This document shows positions 41,643-54,804 of a stretch of DNA of 64,000 nt, in pieces; within the stretch, counting starts at the first letter, position 1; every line of letters begins with the position of its first letter. Origin of the DNA: Tubiluchus corallicola (Eukaryota; Priapulida; Priapulimorpha; Priapulimorphida; Tubiluchidae); the NCBI GenBank assembly GCA_030141605.1, contig JAQGDQ010000139.1, positions 372,001 to 436,000 of the forward strand. The letters are read 5' to 3'. The position numbers were made by a program, and so were the translations under genes. The notes beneath the pieces are model-generated. The model ran no database searches. It saw only the letters and a program-made list of their open reading frames with translations, and was not told the origin of the DNA.

Positions 41643-44600
41643 GCAGGTACGGGAAAATTGGGTAGAGACGCAATTTGTGAGAAAACTATGTTACGTGGAA
41701 TATTTATTGTGAAAGCCTCCCTATACTTTATTTGCAAGACAGAAGTGGATGGTGAGAGAGATGGATCTGGTAAATGGCCTTCCTTGCATTGGTTAACATG
41801 ATGAAATTGCTGTCAGGTGACCTAGTTCACCTCATCTCTGGTTTCAATTGTTTAACTTCAGTAAGATCACCGTCTACGTTAAAACAATAATTCTTTAAAA
41901 GTTTATGTTGTTAAAATCATCGCTTTCATTATCTGTCTTATCTTCATTAATGAAACCAGTTCAGATCAGGTCACTTTTGAATTCTGGCCAATGTAAATAC
42001 TATTTCTTCATCAAAGTTACTTAGCAGGGAGCTTTTATATCTTAACTCATTTGTTTAGTATTTCGGCTTTATTGCGTTTGTGTTACAGAAATATTTTATC
42101 ACGAACAACTGTTGAAATAGGATCACCAAAAATAGTGGCAAATGTAAAGATTTAACAGTTTAATACCAAAACGTGAATATGAATCCCACTGAGAGTCAGT
42201 ATTAGAACTTGTGGCAGGACCATTAACTAAAATTACATATTCAATCCAAATGCACATAAAAAAAACGAAATACTGGTCTACCTGACATAGATATTAGCGA
42301 GAATCATATAATAAATAATGCTTAATTTAACAATCAATAGTCAATATTCTATGTAAATGAACAAGACTTAAGTAGCTCTATACATCACAAAAACACAGAG
42401 TGTGAGTGATTATTTCCATCGACAGATACAATGCACCGTACTCCCTCAATTAGTTGTAGTAATGGCAAGTTTAACTGTTTGTAGTGGATGGGAAATATCT
42501 TCGGAATACACATAGTTAGGGGTTCATTATACGTCAAATCGTCTTAACTTCTCGGGATTTGGGAGCATAGACCTAGGTTACACCTTTCGGGCAGACGAGC
42601 ACGTCATAAGTCCAGAGAGTCCTGTTTTTTGGGTGTAGCTTCATTTAATGGCAACACGTCTCAACACAGGGTTACTGGCTAAGAATTGTTGCAACTGTAT
42701 ACCCAAGTTATTCGTTTTTATCCGTTGGGTTATTAACTCAAAAAATCCAATCTAAACTCGCTCTCTTTTTTGCAATTCATTTTCATTCATTTGTAATATT
42801 CGAAAAACTTCTTTAATTTCATCAGTTGACTAAAGACTTCATGTCACACCTTCTCCATGGGAGGAAAAAATTCCTGTATTGTTAGATAAAAACTGTTTAA
42901 CAATTTGTATTCGTCTATTAATGAGCTTGGGCAAATTTCGGACATATATTTACGCTAGCGAAAAGCCCACTAAGATTACGATTTTTAGAGTCAAAGTGTG
43001 ATTTTTAGTGTGGAAGGACATGTCCTACAAAAACTTAACGTATAGTAAGCGTATTCTCTATACGGTAATTATTTAAGAGGGATTCTAACGCAATTCTAGC
43101 TGCAAAACAACATAAGTTTAGAACATTTGCTGTACTATATTAAGATGATTAACGTAATTGGCTAACGAAACGTGACTTTTGAACGTTGAACTTTGATTTC
43201 ATAAAAAATGTTTGAACAATATGCTTCACGAACTCCAAAAGACAATTTTTTATTTCAAAAATTCCTAGTTTCACTCTGTTGACAACTCTAACAAGCCCTA
43301 CACCGTTTGTAGTACTTTCTTCCCATAATGTATGAGCTATATGTCTTAATTCTAACTAAATTGTCGAATGCTTTTGTCAGGTTTGAGTGGTGGTCGAAGT
43401 GTAGTGTCCACCAGGTTGAAAGGTGTTATGGTATTTTTCTGGATGATCTGCCAAAAAACTGCTAGAAAACTGAGCCATTACTGTGATGCTTCTAGCAAGC
43501 TATGCTCCTGTAGGTACTAAAAAGTAAAAATATTGGGTTTCTATTTGCTAATGGTAAATTTGGCTGAATCGAAAGCAGTTAATAAATTTAAACTGAATCG
43601 AATTGAAAAAATGCTAACAAACGATTTCTTGGGCGATTTTGTTCCAGTTGTTGAGCGCAATTTACTGCACTAATCCATATAAAGCAGTTCGTGGCAACGC
43701 ATATCCTAAATTTGCGGGGACCAATGCGGCGTGAGACCAGATAGTGGGCAGCCCAGATTTCGCATTCGTTCACAACTTTTTCGCATTTCATGTAGCCCTT
43801 CGAAGTTTGATATCATATATTATTTCAGTTAATTGTGGGTTTGCAGCAATATGTTTAATTACAATAAGATTGTAATAATTTGTTTATGCATTAATTAAAA
43901 TAATGTAAGTGGATTAAATTTGGCGAGGCACCTACGTTTAATTCTAAAGTGTTGACCTTTGTCTAGTTCTGCTTTGCGCCAAGTTCAAGCTATTTATATG
44001 TTTTTTGTTTATTGTTTATTCTATTTTATCTTTATTAAATTTTTGATTATTCAGGGGAATGCCTGAAAGCCTATCATAAAGAATAAATGCATGCATGATG
44101 TGACAAAATGTTTTTGAAAAGTATCTTATTGCTGCTGTAACTATAGCCCTAATACAGAACCTGTTTTAGTTGTATAATGTTACTGTAGTTTAGCGTGTTA
44201 TTTACTTAATTCAGTTTAATATTTTTAACTAGAGTTGGCTTAGAATTAATGACTTGTTTTATCCAATGTGTAACTTATATTAAATTAATTTTTTAAATTA
44301 TATTGATATTTTAAATTATTACTGTTAAATATAACCAAGGAGAACTGCCACTAACCACCTTACCACATTTAAAATTGAATTTCAATTGAAAATGGCATTA
44401 CAGACCTATCAAGCAGGATTTTATAAGGCCACCAGAATTCTGTAGTAAAATATTTATTAACAACATATTTTTATAACTGATAGCTGGAATGAGTCGTAAT
44501 GGGTGTTAGTAAAATTGTAACTCGTTCTACTATTGGTTACAAGTTATTAATAAATATTTTTTACTAATAATTCTATCAGCTTGCTTCATAGATCTCCCGC

Positions 44601-47464
44601 TCCATATGAAATTCTGTAATCTCAACTTTGTATGAATCACACTTTTGATTTTATGTGCCTTCTGATATAAATGTATATGTTTTCATTTTGCGAATAAATT
44701 ATTTGAAATTGAATTGAAAAGGTGTTAAGGTGGTAGTAGTGGCAGCGTCTAGTCTCCTTGTTTATTTAATAGTAATGGCTTAAAATATCAATATAATTTA
44801 AATAATTAAAGTATTACATTTTTACTAAGGTAAACTCTGTTCAATTTCTGCTGCGGTATTTGGGCAGCCTGTGTTATGGGTATTAGGGATAAATTTACTT
44901 AGGTTTTAGGCTGGATCACGTACCGCGCTATGTGGTGCGTGGGTTTGTGCCGTAGACGGCGCCGCCCAACATTAACCGTTCGACTGTCGGGTTCAGTCCC
45001 GTGCTGTTTTCTGTGTTACTTTCAGTACTTTTATAATGTTCTCAACTAATGTTAAAGCATAAAGGTACTACTTATTCTCTTTGTCAATTATAAGAGTTTT
45101 GGTCATTGGTTGGATCACAGAATAGATATGACTGTCTATAAACTTTTTTATATAAATGGATATGATTGCCCATTAACTTGCTTAGATATGTCATTATTTA
45201 GTTTCCAAATTCGAACAACTTCGCCATTACTTTTACTATTTTGTAAAATATACTTTAAGGCGTAAGCTGGAGGATTTGACTTTCTTTCTTTAAAGTGTAG
45301 CATGTCCCTTTTTTGTTATAGGCTTGAATGTCTTTTTTCTAATTAGAAATGCTAGCATTTGCTCTCCAAAGATTGTTTTGTGGAGTGCATCTTATTTATT
45401 TAGGCTTAGGCCAATTTCACACAGAGGACACAAGGAAAATGAGTACAGAATTGTTGTCAGAAAAGAGAACGTTTTCAGAAAACTTGTACTTTTTTCACGA
45501 CAATGCATGCAGTAACAACTTACAATTCACCCAGAAACTGTGCAATTTGTTATGATCGTGGAATGCCACAGTTAAATTTAAGACATAAATATAGAAACCA
45601 AAGAAGATTGGAGAGGTTTATAAGCTATTTATCAACTTAACCTCTATCCTTCGGTAACAATAATGGTAACGGTAATGCACATGCATTCTAGCATTCAGTG
45701 TTTATATAGGTTGCAGTTTGTACAAATTACAATCAATAGGTTTAACCATAGTATCTGTAATGAGTACACGTATTGATTTTTAGATTAACCGCCATAACCA
45801 CCTCACTTTTGAGAATATATATATGTGATAATTATGTGCATGTGTTCAACTGTTATCCATTTGTTTTCAAGAATATAACCAAGTTGCACTAATAAAACAA
45901 AAAGTCATCTATATTAATGTATAAATGTTGCATGCAAACATTTATAATATGTGCAGTAAGTATTAAAGAATGCTAAAGCGTTCTAGCAAAATGCATTGTA
46001 AAAGAAAGCATTCTTAAATGAAGCAATGCCATACCATAGAAAACAGTATAAATGCATTCAGTAGCATTTCCCACGAAAAGATAAGTATTGCTTGGAGTAC
46101 GTAAAAGTGATCATTGAGTTGCAAAGTTCTCAGTTGAATTGCAGGACTAAAATTAATAATGTTTGGCACTTTAGTTCATAAATCAAGTGCTTTATGACAT
46201 TTACTCCTAATAATTTTTAACTAAATCTAAAGAGAGCTGAAGTTTCCAGTGAACATTCAAATTTAAACATGGGTTTTCTTTTTTGTGTACATGTGTCTTT
46301 CTCTGATTGCTCCCCTTGTACCATTTCTTCCTCTTTTTTTATTTCTGTGCTTGTTTTTTAGAAAAATTCTAGCATTGTTTGGGTAGATTCTTTTTTTCTG
46401 TTAAAACTTCTTTGTAACACTGTAAAGCATTAACACTCTGTCTGAGTTATTTTCACAAAAAATACAAGTGCAGCACCACTATATTTAAAAGTTTTGTGCA
46501 GATGTTTATCACTAGCAATATCTCTTTTAGCATTCTTTTCTGCTTAACATACCTGAGAAATATTTTCTAGTGTAGTTTTTCCAACGACATAAATGAGCCG
46601 TATTAGTGAATAAAAGGTATCAAAGATTATCTTGTTTATGTATATTGTTTTACTTTGACAGTGTTTCTAGTGAAAATTGAAGCACTTGAGGTACACTTGT
46701 TTTATTGTAAGTAGGCAAACTGATCTTCAAAACGGTTTTACATAAAACATTTTGGCTTCTATTATTTGGCTTCTATTTTGGCTTCTATTATTTTTTAACA
46801 ATTTTTCCTATAGCACTTCTGAGCAAAACTGATTTGAAGTCACCAAGCTATTTGGGTTTGTGAGCATTTTGGTAAATTGGTGTTTTGTTTGGTAATGTAA
46901 AATGTTAGGCTCAATACAAAAGAGCTGAAAATGTGTGTGAAGAATTAGCAAAGTGCATTTGCTCAAGAAATGTTCAAAATTTTTGTTTCACCAATAATGA
47001 CACATGAAGTTAGTTATTTAAACCAAAAACAAGACCATTTCTTTCAATTGGTTCTCGATTGTCGAACTTTATAGAAAATTAATTCATGATAATGCAGCAC
47101 TTTTTTTGTTTGTGAGGTCTGCTGATCACATTAAGTGCCATTTTGTCAGAAGCAGAGTTTTTAGTATTATTTTTCAATAATTTGTTTAACAGTTTTGATT
47201 TTTGTATTTGTACCTCCTTGACAGATCATCAGTTCAAGAATTCAAACAGTTCAATTATTAATGTGAATGTCTTGAGAAAGACTCAGTCAACGTTAATTTT
47301 TTCAACCCACACAAGGTTTTATATGCTCGTGTGTCAAGATCTATGTAAACTTGTATTATTCCGTATTTTGATAATTGGTAATTTTAAGCAAACTTAGCTG
47401 TCAATACTCATTCCCAAACATGGCTTACTTAGTTACTTCGCATAAAATATTTTTAGCATAGTTT
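41643..47464. other. Large intergenic region, no gene seen
   Basis: About 5.8 kb of AT-rich DNA. Two spots look like LINE 3' tails: near 44080 (AAGAATAAATGCATGCATG) and near 44695 (GCGAATAAATTATTTG). TTTTGGCTTCTATTA is repeated three times near 46745-46795. No open frame here has recognisable homology. Confidence 0.5.
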
Positions 47465-47474
47465 TACTCTTAAT

Positions 47475-50400
47475 CCGTCGGCCTCCGTCCGTCTATGAAG
47501 ACGATGGGTTGCGCCATAAAGTGGAGCTGGAGCAGCGTCTGCTATGGCTGTAGAGCCCGATCCTGGAATGGCAGTCTCTGCCGCAGTCCCCACAGGTGAA
47601 AACGGGGTCATTGAGAGAACTAGTTGATGCTTTACTCCCCAGTCTCTTTTGACGTTGTCTCTCATGCCTGTCCTCCTCAGCCTTCTTAATACCCTCGCTG
47701 ACTGCTTGTCTCCAAGCTGGACGGTCATCTGCCTTGGTTTCCTGTGAACTGACGTCTATGTGAGTGCCTTTGAGGTCTCTTTTGCAGACATCAGAGAACC
47801 TCAGGCGAGGCCGACCGGTCGGACGCGTGCCTTCCTCGAGTTGGCCGTACAGCATATCCTTTGGAAGACGACCCTTGTCCATGCGTCTGACATGACCTAG
47901 CCAGCGTAGACGCCTCTGACTCAGCATAGCAAAGATTGTTGTCTTGGCCTTGCTGAGGACCTCGCGGTTGGTAATTCTGTCTTCCCACCTAATATCAAGA
48001 AGCCGACGCAGGCACCTCATGTGGTAGTTGAGTCTGGTCTCCTGTCTTGTGTAGGTAGCCCATGTCTCGCTGCCATATAGGAGGGTGCTGATAACACAAG
48101 CATTGTAGACTTTCAACTTTGTGCTGAGAGTAAGGTGTTTGTTTTCCCAAACTCTCTTTGTCAGCTTGGACATGACTCCTGTTGCTTTTCCAATGCGAGC
48201 GTTTATCTCAGCATCAAGGGACAGGTTCTGTGAGATGGTCGAGCCCAAGTATTTGAAGTTGTCTACAGTGGCCAGCTGCGAGTTGTTGATTGAGATGGAG
48301 GGGGGTATTGGAGGATCCTGAGCCATTATCTCCGTCTTCTTGATACTGATTGTGAGGGCAAGCTCTCTGCAAGCATTGGAGAAGCGGTCCATAAGGCGTT
48401 GTAGACCATCGTGGGTATGGCTTGCTAGAGCTGCATCATCAGCAAACAGCATTTCTCTGAGGAGCACACGTGTAATCTTAGACTTAGCCCGCAGTCTGGC
48501 TAGGTTAAAGAGCTTGCCATCATGTCTGGTATGAATGTAGACTCCATCGGATGAAGAGGCGAAGGCATGGTACATCAGAGAGAAGAAGATGCCGAAGAGT
48601 GTGGGGGCGAGCATGCATCCTTGCTTTACACCGCTGTGAATGTTAAAAGGTTCTGATGTATCTCCATCAAAGCTGACGGTTCCTTTCATATCTGTGTGGA
48701 AGGACTTGATTAAACTTAGAAGCTTTGGTGGGCAGCCTATACGCTGGAGAAGACTGAATAATCCGCTGCGGCTGACCAGGTCGAACGCCTTGGTGAGGTC
48801 AACAAAAGCTAAGTACAGAGGTTGACGCTGTTCCCTGCATTTTTCTTGAAGTTGTCTCACAGAGAATATCATGTCGATTGTTGAGCGGCACTGAGACTCT
48901 GGATAAACTCGTTCTGCAAGGGCCTGCAGTCTCGTCAGCATAACACGTGCGAACACCTTGCCTACAATGCTTAGTAGAGATATTCCGCGGTAGTTGTTGC
49001 AGTCCGAGTGGTCACCTTTGTTTTTGTAGAGGGTTACTATCTTGGAGTCCCTCATGTCCTGTACTTCCCCTTCTTTCCAGCATAGGCAGAGTAGCTCATG
49101 AAGATGCGGCAGCAGGCCCGATTTCCCTTCTTTTATCACCTCTGGGGGTATTGCATCGTTTCCAGGTGCCTTACCGCTTGATAGCGCATTTATAGCCTTT
49201 TCGAGGTCTTCGAGGGTGGGCTCAGCATCAAGGTGAGTCATAGTTGGGAGCTCGGGAATACTGTTGAGAGCATCTTCAGATACAGTGTTTTCAGTTGAGT
49301 AGAGCTCTAGGTAGTGCTCAACCTATCTTTCCATCTGCTTGCTGCGATCAGTGATTATGTTTCCTTCTTTGGACTTAAGGGGGGCTGTTTTCTTTGTAGT
49401 TGGACCAGTGGCTTGCTTGATACCTTCATACATGGCTCTTATGTTGCCAGTTGAGGATGCCTGTTCAATCTTGTCACACAAGTCCAGCCAGTAGTTGTTT
49501 GCACATACCCTTGTCATTTCCTGGCTTTCAGCTCTGGCTTTGCGTAGAAGTCTGAGATTTTCGTGTGTGGGATGCTGTTTCCACTTGATCAGAGCTAGTC
49601 TTGTGGCTTCGATAAGCGGCTCCAGTGTTTGTAGATTTGCTTCGAACCAGTCTTTGTTCGGTTTTGTTCTTTTGCCATATGAATAAATGGCGTATGCATG
49701 GATCTTTTTACTAAGAAACGACCATTTGGCTTCTGCTGACGTGTCTTCATCAGTGCCGGGGATAGTGCTTACAGATGCGACAAAGTGGCTTGTTCTCTGT
49801 GCATCCTTTGTACGAGCAGTGTTTATCTTGGGCAAACCTTTTGGCTTGGCATAATGAACTGTCCGACGATTCAACACAATTCTGCTGATGACAATGGAGT
49901 GATTGGTGTCACAGTCTGCACTATGATAACTTCTTGTGTTGTGTACATTCTGTAGGTTAGCTCTTTTTGTGATGATGAGATCAAGTTGGTGCCAATGTTG
50001 GGAGCGTGGATGCATCCATGAAACTTTATGCCTGTCCTTGTTTGGAAAGTAGGTATTTGTAATGCAGAGCTGTCGGTTGCAGCAGAGTTCAAGCAGCCTT
50101 TGTCCATTTTCATTTAGTTTGCCTACTCCATGGTGTCCAATACATTGTGGCCAGTTATTGTGCAAGGCACCCACTCTGGCATTGAAATCCCCGAGTAAGT
50201 ACAGGTCTTCTGTTTTAGGTAGCCTCCCAATCAGAGCATCGAGTGCTTCGTAGAATGCATCCTTCTCATCAGGGCTTGAGATGAGGGTAGGGGAATAGCA
50301 TGCTATGAGATTTACCGGGCCTGTACCAGAGTTTACTTTGATGCATAGTAAACGCTCTGTGCCACCAGAAGGTGGTTGAACCATTGGTATGAGTGATGTC

Positions 50401-51476
50401 TTAACCGCAAATCCCACTCCATGATCGCGCCGCTCATCTTGTCCCTTTCCTTGCCAGAAGAACGTGTAGTTTTTCTCCTGTAATGTTCCATCATCAGCCA
50501 GTCTTGTCTCTTGGAGGGCTGCTATGTCTACATTGAGCCTCTCTAGTTCAGAGTCAATCACAGCTGTTTTGCGTGCGTCGCTGATCTGTTGAAGATCGCT
50601 TGATAGTCCTGGCATCATTGTTCTCACATTCCAGCTTGCTATTCGAAGTGCTGGCAACTTCTTTTTCCTGTTTATTTTCCTGGGTGAACTGTTTTCAGTC
50701 TGCTTGTCTGACGTACATCATAAGCTCCTTGCACCCCCAAGAAGCAGACAGACCGTGGCGGATCAACACCTAATTGGCTGGGGGCTGCCCAGCTTAAGGC
50801 GGGCGGTAGCTGATCAGTGGGGCTCGAAGGCCCCTCCCTACTCTTCGCCAAATGAGCGTGGGCTTATAACCCATAACTGCTGCCTCCCGTGTTGTGCCTT
50901 TATGTGCGACACAAAGATGGAGTGTCCTCTCCATGACACAATGCCTGGGCGAAAACTATGGAGATCCTGGGCTGCCCGAACGTCAAGATCCCCCTCTTGA
51001 CCGCCCTGATGTTATCCAGAGGAATGCAGAGCAATACATCTGGCATCAGCTTGGTTGCAGGAGTTGCCAGGAAGATGATCTCTGATCTTGTCAACCTGCC
51101 TATGGGGCTCCACTCCAATATTTCTGTCGGGGTTGTTTCCCTTAGCCTTTCACTATACCTAGTGCATACTCACAAGGCAGTGAGGCTATTTGCCCATAGC
51201 TGGGGGTTGAGTTAGTGGGTACCAGGGCATGTCCGCACGCCGGCGGGCCTGCATACCGCACCTCTTGGGGCTGACCTCCTCCGAGCCCTCACAGTTCAGC
51301 CTGGGAGCGCAAGGTACCCAGTTGCCCGTATGTCGCCACGGGGAGGCACTGTGTAGGACTTGTCTATGAGAGGCTATCACACACCGAAGTGTGGGGCAGG
51401 GAAGACTGACACAATCTGCTTCCTTATCAGCCAATACAGCCTAGCCAGTTGCGCATCAATAGACCATTTAACATAC
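47475..51476 (-). mobile_element. Nearly full-length APE-RT LINE, inactivated
   Basis: A 4.0-kb GC-richer block in AT-rich surroundings, flanked by the 10-bp direct repeat TACTCTTAAT (47465-47474 and 51477-51486). From the 5' end on the minus strand it has a ~0.8-kb GC-rich 5' UTR (50658-51476), a single long ORF (50657-47493) and a very short 3' UTR. It belongs to the same broad group as the copy in the sulfotransferase intron but is a different subfamily. The clade cannot be fixed by eye. Confidence 0.87.
47493..50657 (-). pseudogene. LINE polyprotein: endonuclease, reverse transcriptase and C2H2 finger, with lesions
   Basis: One 1055-codon frame broken by a single TAG at 49323-49325. The N-terminal half (50657-49323) is an APE-type endonuclease: SWNVRTM, ALQETR, GDFNARVG, QLDLIITK and CDTNHSIV. 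The last motif should read DH at the active site; here the Asp codon is Asn (49902-49904). The C-terminal half has APGNDAIPPEVIK, NYRGISLLSIVGKVFAR, FVDLTKAFD, GVKQGCMLAPTLF, the catalytic FADDAA, and a CGDCGRDCHSRIGLYSH finger. At about 48888, QC runs straight into RSTIDMIF, lacking about five residues that the other LINE copy and relatives carry. The TAG probably replaces a Trp codon (MER*VEHYLELY). Confidence 0.93.
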
Positions 51477-51486
51477 TACTCTTAAT

Positions 51487-52561
51487 AAGGTTACATTATC
51501 TGGTAATGACAAAATAACAGCTCAACGTTATTCATACAGAGTTAGAAAGAATCATTATCCGAGTGGTTATGTTGATATTAATAAACCCAGTGAATGTGAT
51601 AAGTTTAAATTTTTATGTATGTAAATTTCTGTTTTAAACATTGCCTTACTGAAATGCACCCTATAAACTTCTTTGTGGCTTTCGTCACTGCCATTTTCCT
51701 ACTCGCAAACTATTTATATAATTACATACATTCATTAACTACTCTATTACTACGTCACTACACGCGTCACATGTTAACGAATTTGCAGTCCCTAGTTTTC
51801 AACTTTGTAGTTTGCAATTGTGCGCATTGTGTAAGGTCAGAAGAATGAAGAAAAAGGCAAAGATTCTAATTTGTGCAATTTACTTGAGCTAAAATACTGC
51901 CTTTTAGACAGTGTGTAACACGTACATTTTGCTCTCAGTTAATCTCGATTAATCTACTAGCCAGAAATCACTAAAGCACTTATTTAAATTAACCCTCCTG
52001 AGGCTTATGTTAATGTCAAAGAATGGTCACCTAAGCTCTCCTATTTCAATTTCTTTTGAAGTTACAGGATTAATTTAAAATTTGCGTAAAATTATAGTTT
52101 TCAAATTTAAGAACTTATTTGTAAAATTACACATAAAATGAGAAGATATTAACATTGGTTCGCTGTCGTTTTTTTTCCTTAAAATATTTTTGAGTGCGCA
52201 AAGAGAGTATTACCACAGCTATTTCAAGCTAAGAAGATAGAGTTAAAGATGTTTTTTGTCATTCTATTAGTAGAAAAAGTGTTTTAATTTTCAAATTTGA
52301 AATTTTTTCAAGTGTCATTTTTGTTTTTTCTTTAGGTGTGTATTTGCTCAACAGTTCAGATACGTATTGTACCTGTTGCTGAAAATATCTGTGCATCAAT
52401 CATATGAAAAGATTTGATGAGATTCTTGACTCTTTCAACTTTCTACTAGGATTGTGCCTGTAAAACTATTATCATATGAGAGAGGTGACCTTTGTTTGAC
52501 ATTTAGCCAATTGTCGCATATATATGCTACAGCACTATTCTGTGTAGTTTTGCAAAAATTA
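51487..52561 (+). other. Upstream of PDE12
   Basis: AT-rich, no coding homology. CTCTTTCAACTTTCTACTAG ending at about 52450 looks like a splice acceptor, so a 5' UTR intron is possible. Confidence 0.4.
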
Positions 52562-54427
52562 ATGTTTTATCTTCCGGGTAATAGATTTCTGCTCAGCAGC
52601 GTTCGTGTCTTTTTCAAATATCCGTCACGACATTTTGCGATGGCAGCAAAGAACTATAGAAAACTTTATGTGCGAAATTGTGAAGAAGATCGCACTCTGT
52701 CCATTTCGTTTAACTATAAATCTCAGGAATTTAATTTTACGCGCATTTTTAATATGCAACGAGATAAAAATGAATTAATTTCTTACACCTTAAGCAGAAT
52801 GTCAGGAAATATTTCGAAAGTAGAACAGCAAAAGCAAAAGAAGAAATTAGGTAAGAGAAAAAATTGGAAAAATAGTAATGAAAATTTAGTTTTGGATCCT
52901 GCCGACATAGACATTCAAGTGTTAACTTGCAAAAATACCTTGCACGAGAACAGTAAAAATGTTGACGTATGGATTGATGGCACAGTTATCAAAATAAAGA
53001 ATTTAATTTATGAGGTGGTTGTCAATGCTCCTACAGTTTTGAGTTTAAAACTTCCCAATAGTATAATGATAGGCTTTCCAGTGTATCCACGGTGTGAGAT
53101 GGAATTTGCTAGTCAGAACAAATGCTTGGTGTTTTGGTTTGTTAAGAAATGCGATTCAGCGAAGTGTGATACAATCGACTTGGATGAGCGCTACCGTGAT
53201 CAGCTTTCGGTGTGCCGAAAAGAAGATTTGGTCAAAAGTGACTGGGTTCTTGTTGGAACAGGTTGGGTGTACACACCTTCTAGTGCAGACCTGAATCAGA
53301 AACTCACCTTGATATGTGTACCTGGTTCTGAGGCTAAAATTGGTTTACCTGTTTCAGCTGAATCTACTAATGTAGTTGCGGCTGGACCAGGTGAGTGTCC
53401 GTTTGAGGTTCGTCATTTATTCACAAATTCTAGTGCTTCTATAGGCAGTTTTAGAACTGTATCTTATAACTTGTTGGCTGATTTATATGCAGATTCAGAC
53501 TACTCGCGGGAATATCTCTTCCCTTACTGTCCACCTTATGCGCTTCATATAGATTATCGTAAGCAGTTGATATTGAAAGAACTGATTGGCTACAATGCAG
53601 ATATCATGTGTCTGCAAGAAGTAGATAAAAAAGTATTTGATCACGATCTTAAGCCTACCTTGGGGTCTCTTGGATATCAAGGCATTTATACAAGCAAAGC
53701 TGGTCAGGTAGCTGAGGGAGAGGTTGTCTTTTATACGATGTCAAAATTTACATACAGAGATCAGGCTGATATAGTACTTTCAGAAAAGATTCAAGAAGAT
53801 CCAATGTTGATGGAGAGGCTTGATACGAAGGAGGAAGTAAAAACAGTCATTTTGACGAAGCCTACAATACTTCAAGTTGTGATTTTAGAATCTGTGGAAA
53901 AGCCTGGGACTTGCCTGCTTGTAGCCAACACCCACCTTTACTTTCATCCACAGGCGGGTTTCATAAGGCGGATACAAGCTCAAGTGATACTGCAATACCT
54001 CTCTGAAGTAATGCAGAAATGTGAGAAGCTAGGTACTGATGTGATGTTGATGTTGTGTGGTGATTTCAACAGCAATCCTCATACTGGCACATACCATCTT
54101 ATCACCTGTGGTTATTTACCTGAAGATTTTGAAGATCATCCACCTGTTGAAAATGAGGAGAAAATAGACGGCATTAAATTCTCTCATAATCTAAAACTTT
54201 CGAGTGCCTGTGGTATTCCTTCTTATACAAATTATGTTGGTGGCTTTTGTGAAACTCTCGATTATATATTTATTGAAAATGATAAGCTTGATGTAGATCA
54301 GATTATCCCAATGCCATCACATGAAGAGATTACTTTGCACACAGCACTTCCTAGTGTTGTCTTTCCAAGTGATCACATTGCCCTTGTGTGCGACTTAAAG
54401 TGGAGGGCATTGCCATCAAAGTTATAA
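52562..54427 (+). CDS. PDE12: 2',5'-phosphodiesterase 12, mitochondrial poly(A)-specific exonuclease
   Basis: In vertebrates this matrix enzyme removes poly(A) from mitochondrial transcripts and degrades 2',5'-oligoadenylate. Here it is a single-exon, 621-residue protein. The frame is open from an earlier ATG at 52454, but I start at 52562: MFYLPGNRFLLSSVRVFFK has the arginine/leucine pattern of a matrix presequence and lines up with the family's N-terminus. A family-specific N-terminal domain follows (FNMQRDKNELISYTLSRM, VDVWIDGTVIKI, VGTGWVYTPSSADL). The EEP nuclease fold runs from about residue 297 to the end: YNLLADLYADSDYSREYLFP, CLQEVD (metal Glu), ANTHLYFHP, GDFNSNPHTG (Asp/Asn pair), TNYVGGF..TLDYIFI and SDHIALVCDLKW (Asp-His). 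All the catalytic positions I can identify are present, so it should be active. Confidence 0.96.
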   Translation: MFYLPGNRFLLSSVRVFFKYPSRHFAMAAKNYRKLYVRNCEEDRTLSISFNYKSQEFNFTRIFNMQRDKNELISYTLSRMSGNISKVEQQKQKKKLGKRKNWKNSNENLVLDPADIDIQVLTCKNTLHENSKNVDVWIDGTVIKIKNLIYEVVVNAPTVLSLKLPNSIMIGFPVYPRCEMEFASQNKCLVFWFVKKCDSAKCDTIDLDERYRDQLSVCRKEDLVKSDWVLVGTGWVYTPSSADLNQKLTLICVPGSEAKIGLPVSAESTNVVAAGPGECPFEVRHLFTNSSASIGSFRTVSYNLLADLYADSDYSREYLFPYCPPYALHIDYRKQLILKELIGYNADIMCLQEVDKKVFDHDLKPTLGSLGYQGIYTSKAGQVAEGEVVFYTMSKFTYRDQADIVLSEKIQEDPMLMERLDTKEEVKTVILTKPTILQVVILESVEKPGTCLLVANTHLYFHPQAGFIRRIQAQVILQYLSEVMQKCEKLGTDVMLMLCGDFNSNPHTGTYHLITCGYLPEDFEDHPPVENEEKIDGIKFSHNLKLSSACGIPSYTNYVGGFCETLDYIFIENDKLDVDQIIPMPSHEEITLHTALPSVVFPSDHIALVCDLKWRALPSKL

Positions 54428-54798
54428 TGTCAGATTATATATAGCAAATTTTTTACACTTCAAAATTTATCTTTTTCAGTTATTTAATACAAAAAATTAA
54501 TTATAATTTGACTGAAGAATTATTACTAGTTGATAATGCCAATAGTGCTAATAAATCAATGCTATTTTTTAGTTATCAAGTAGCTGGAAGCTGTTCCTGA
54601 ATTACATTCTACATGCCATTGGATTATGTTACTTTATTATAATAGCATACTGGATATTATTTAACATTGTTAGCAGTTTTGTGTACTGTACATTTCTGAA
54701 GGCTTTAAAATTGCAAACTATTTGTGGATTACAAGTTTTCCTGTTATTCGTGGTGCCTTCAATTTGAAATTGATTACGTTCATCAGCTGCATTAGTTT

Positions 54799-54804
54799 AA
54801 TAAA
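54799..54804 (+). terminator. AATAAA polyadenylation signal, likely for PDE12
   Basis: Canonical hexamer about 370 bp after the PDE12 stop, with T-rich sequence following. It is the first exact AATAAA I find downstream. Confidence 0.5.

Noticed and set aside
44905-45015. tRNA-like stretch with GGGTTCAGTCCCGTG
   Set aside because: The B-box-like motif is present but there is no A box at the right distance and no cloverleaf; it is too weak to list as a feature.
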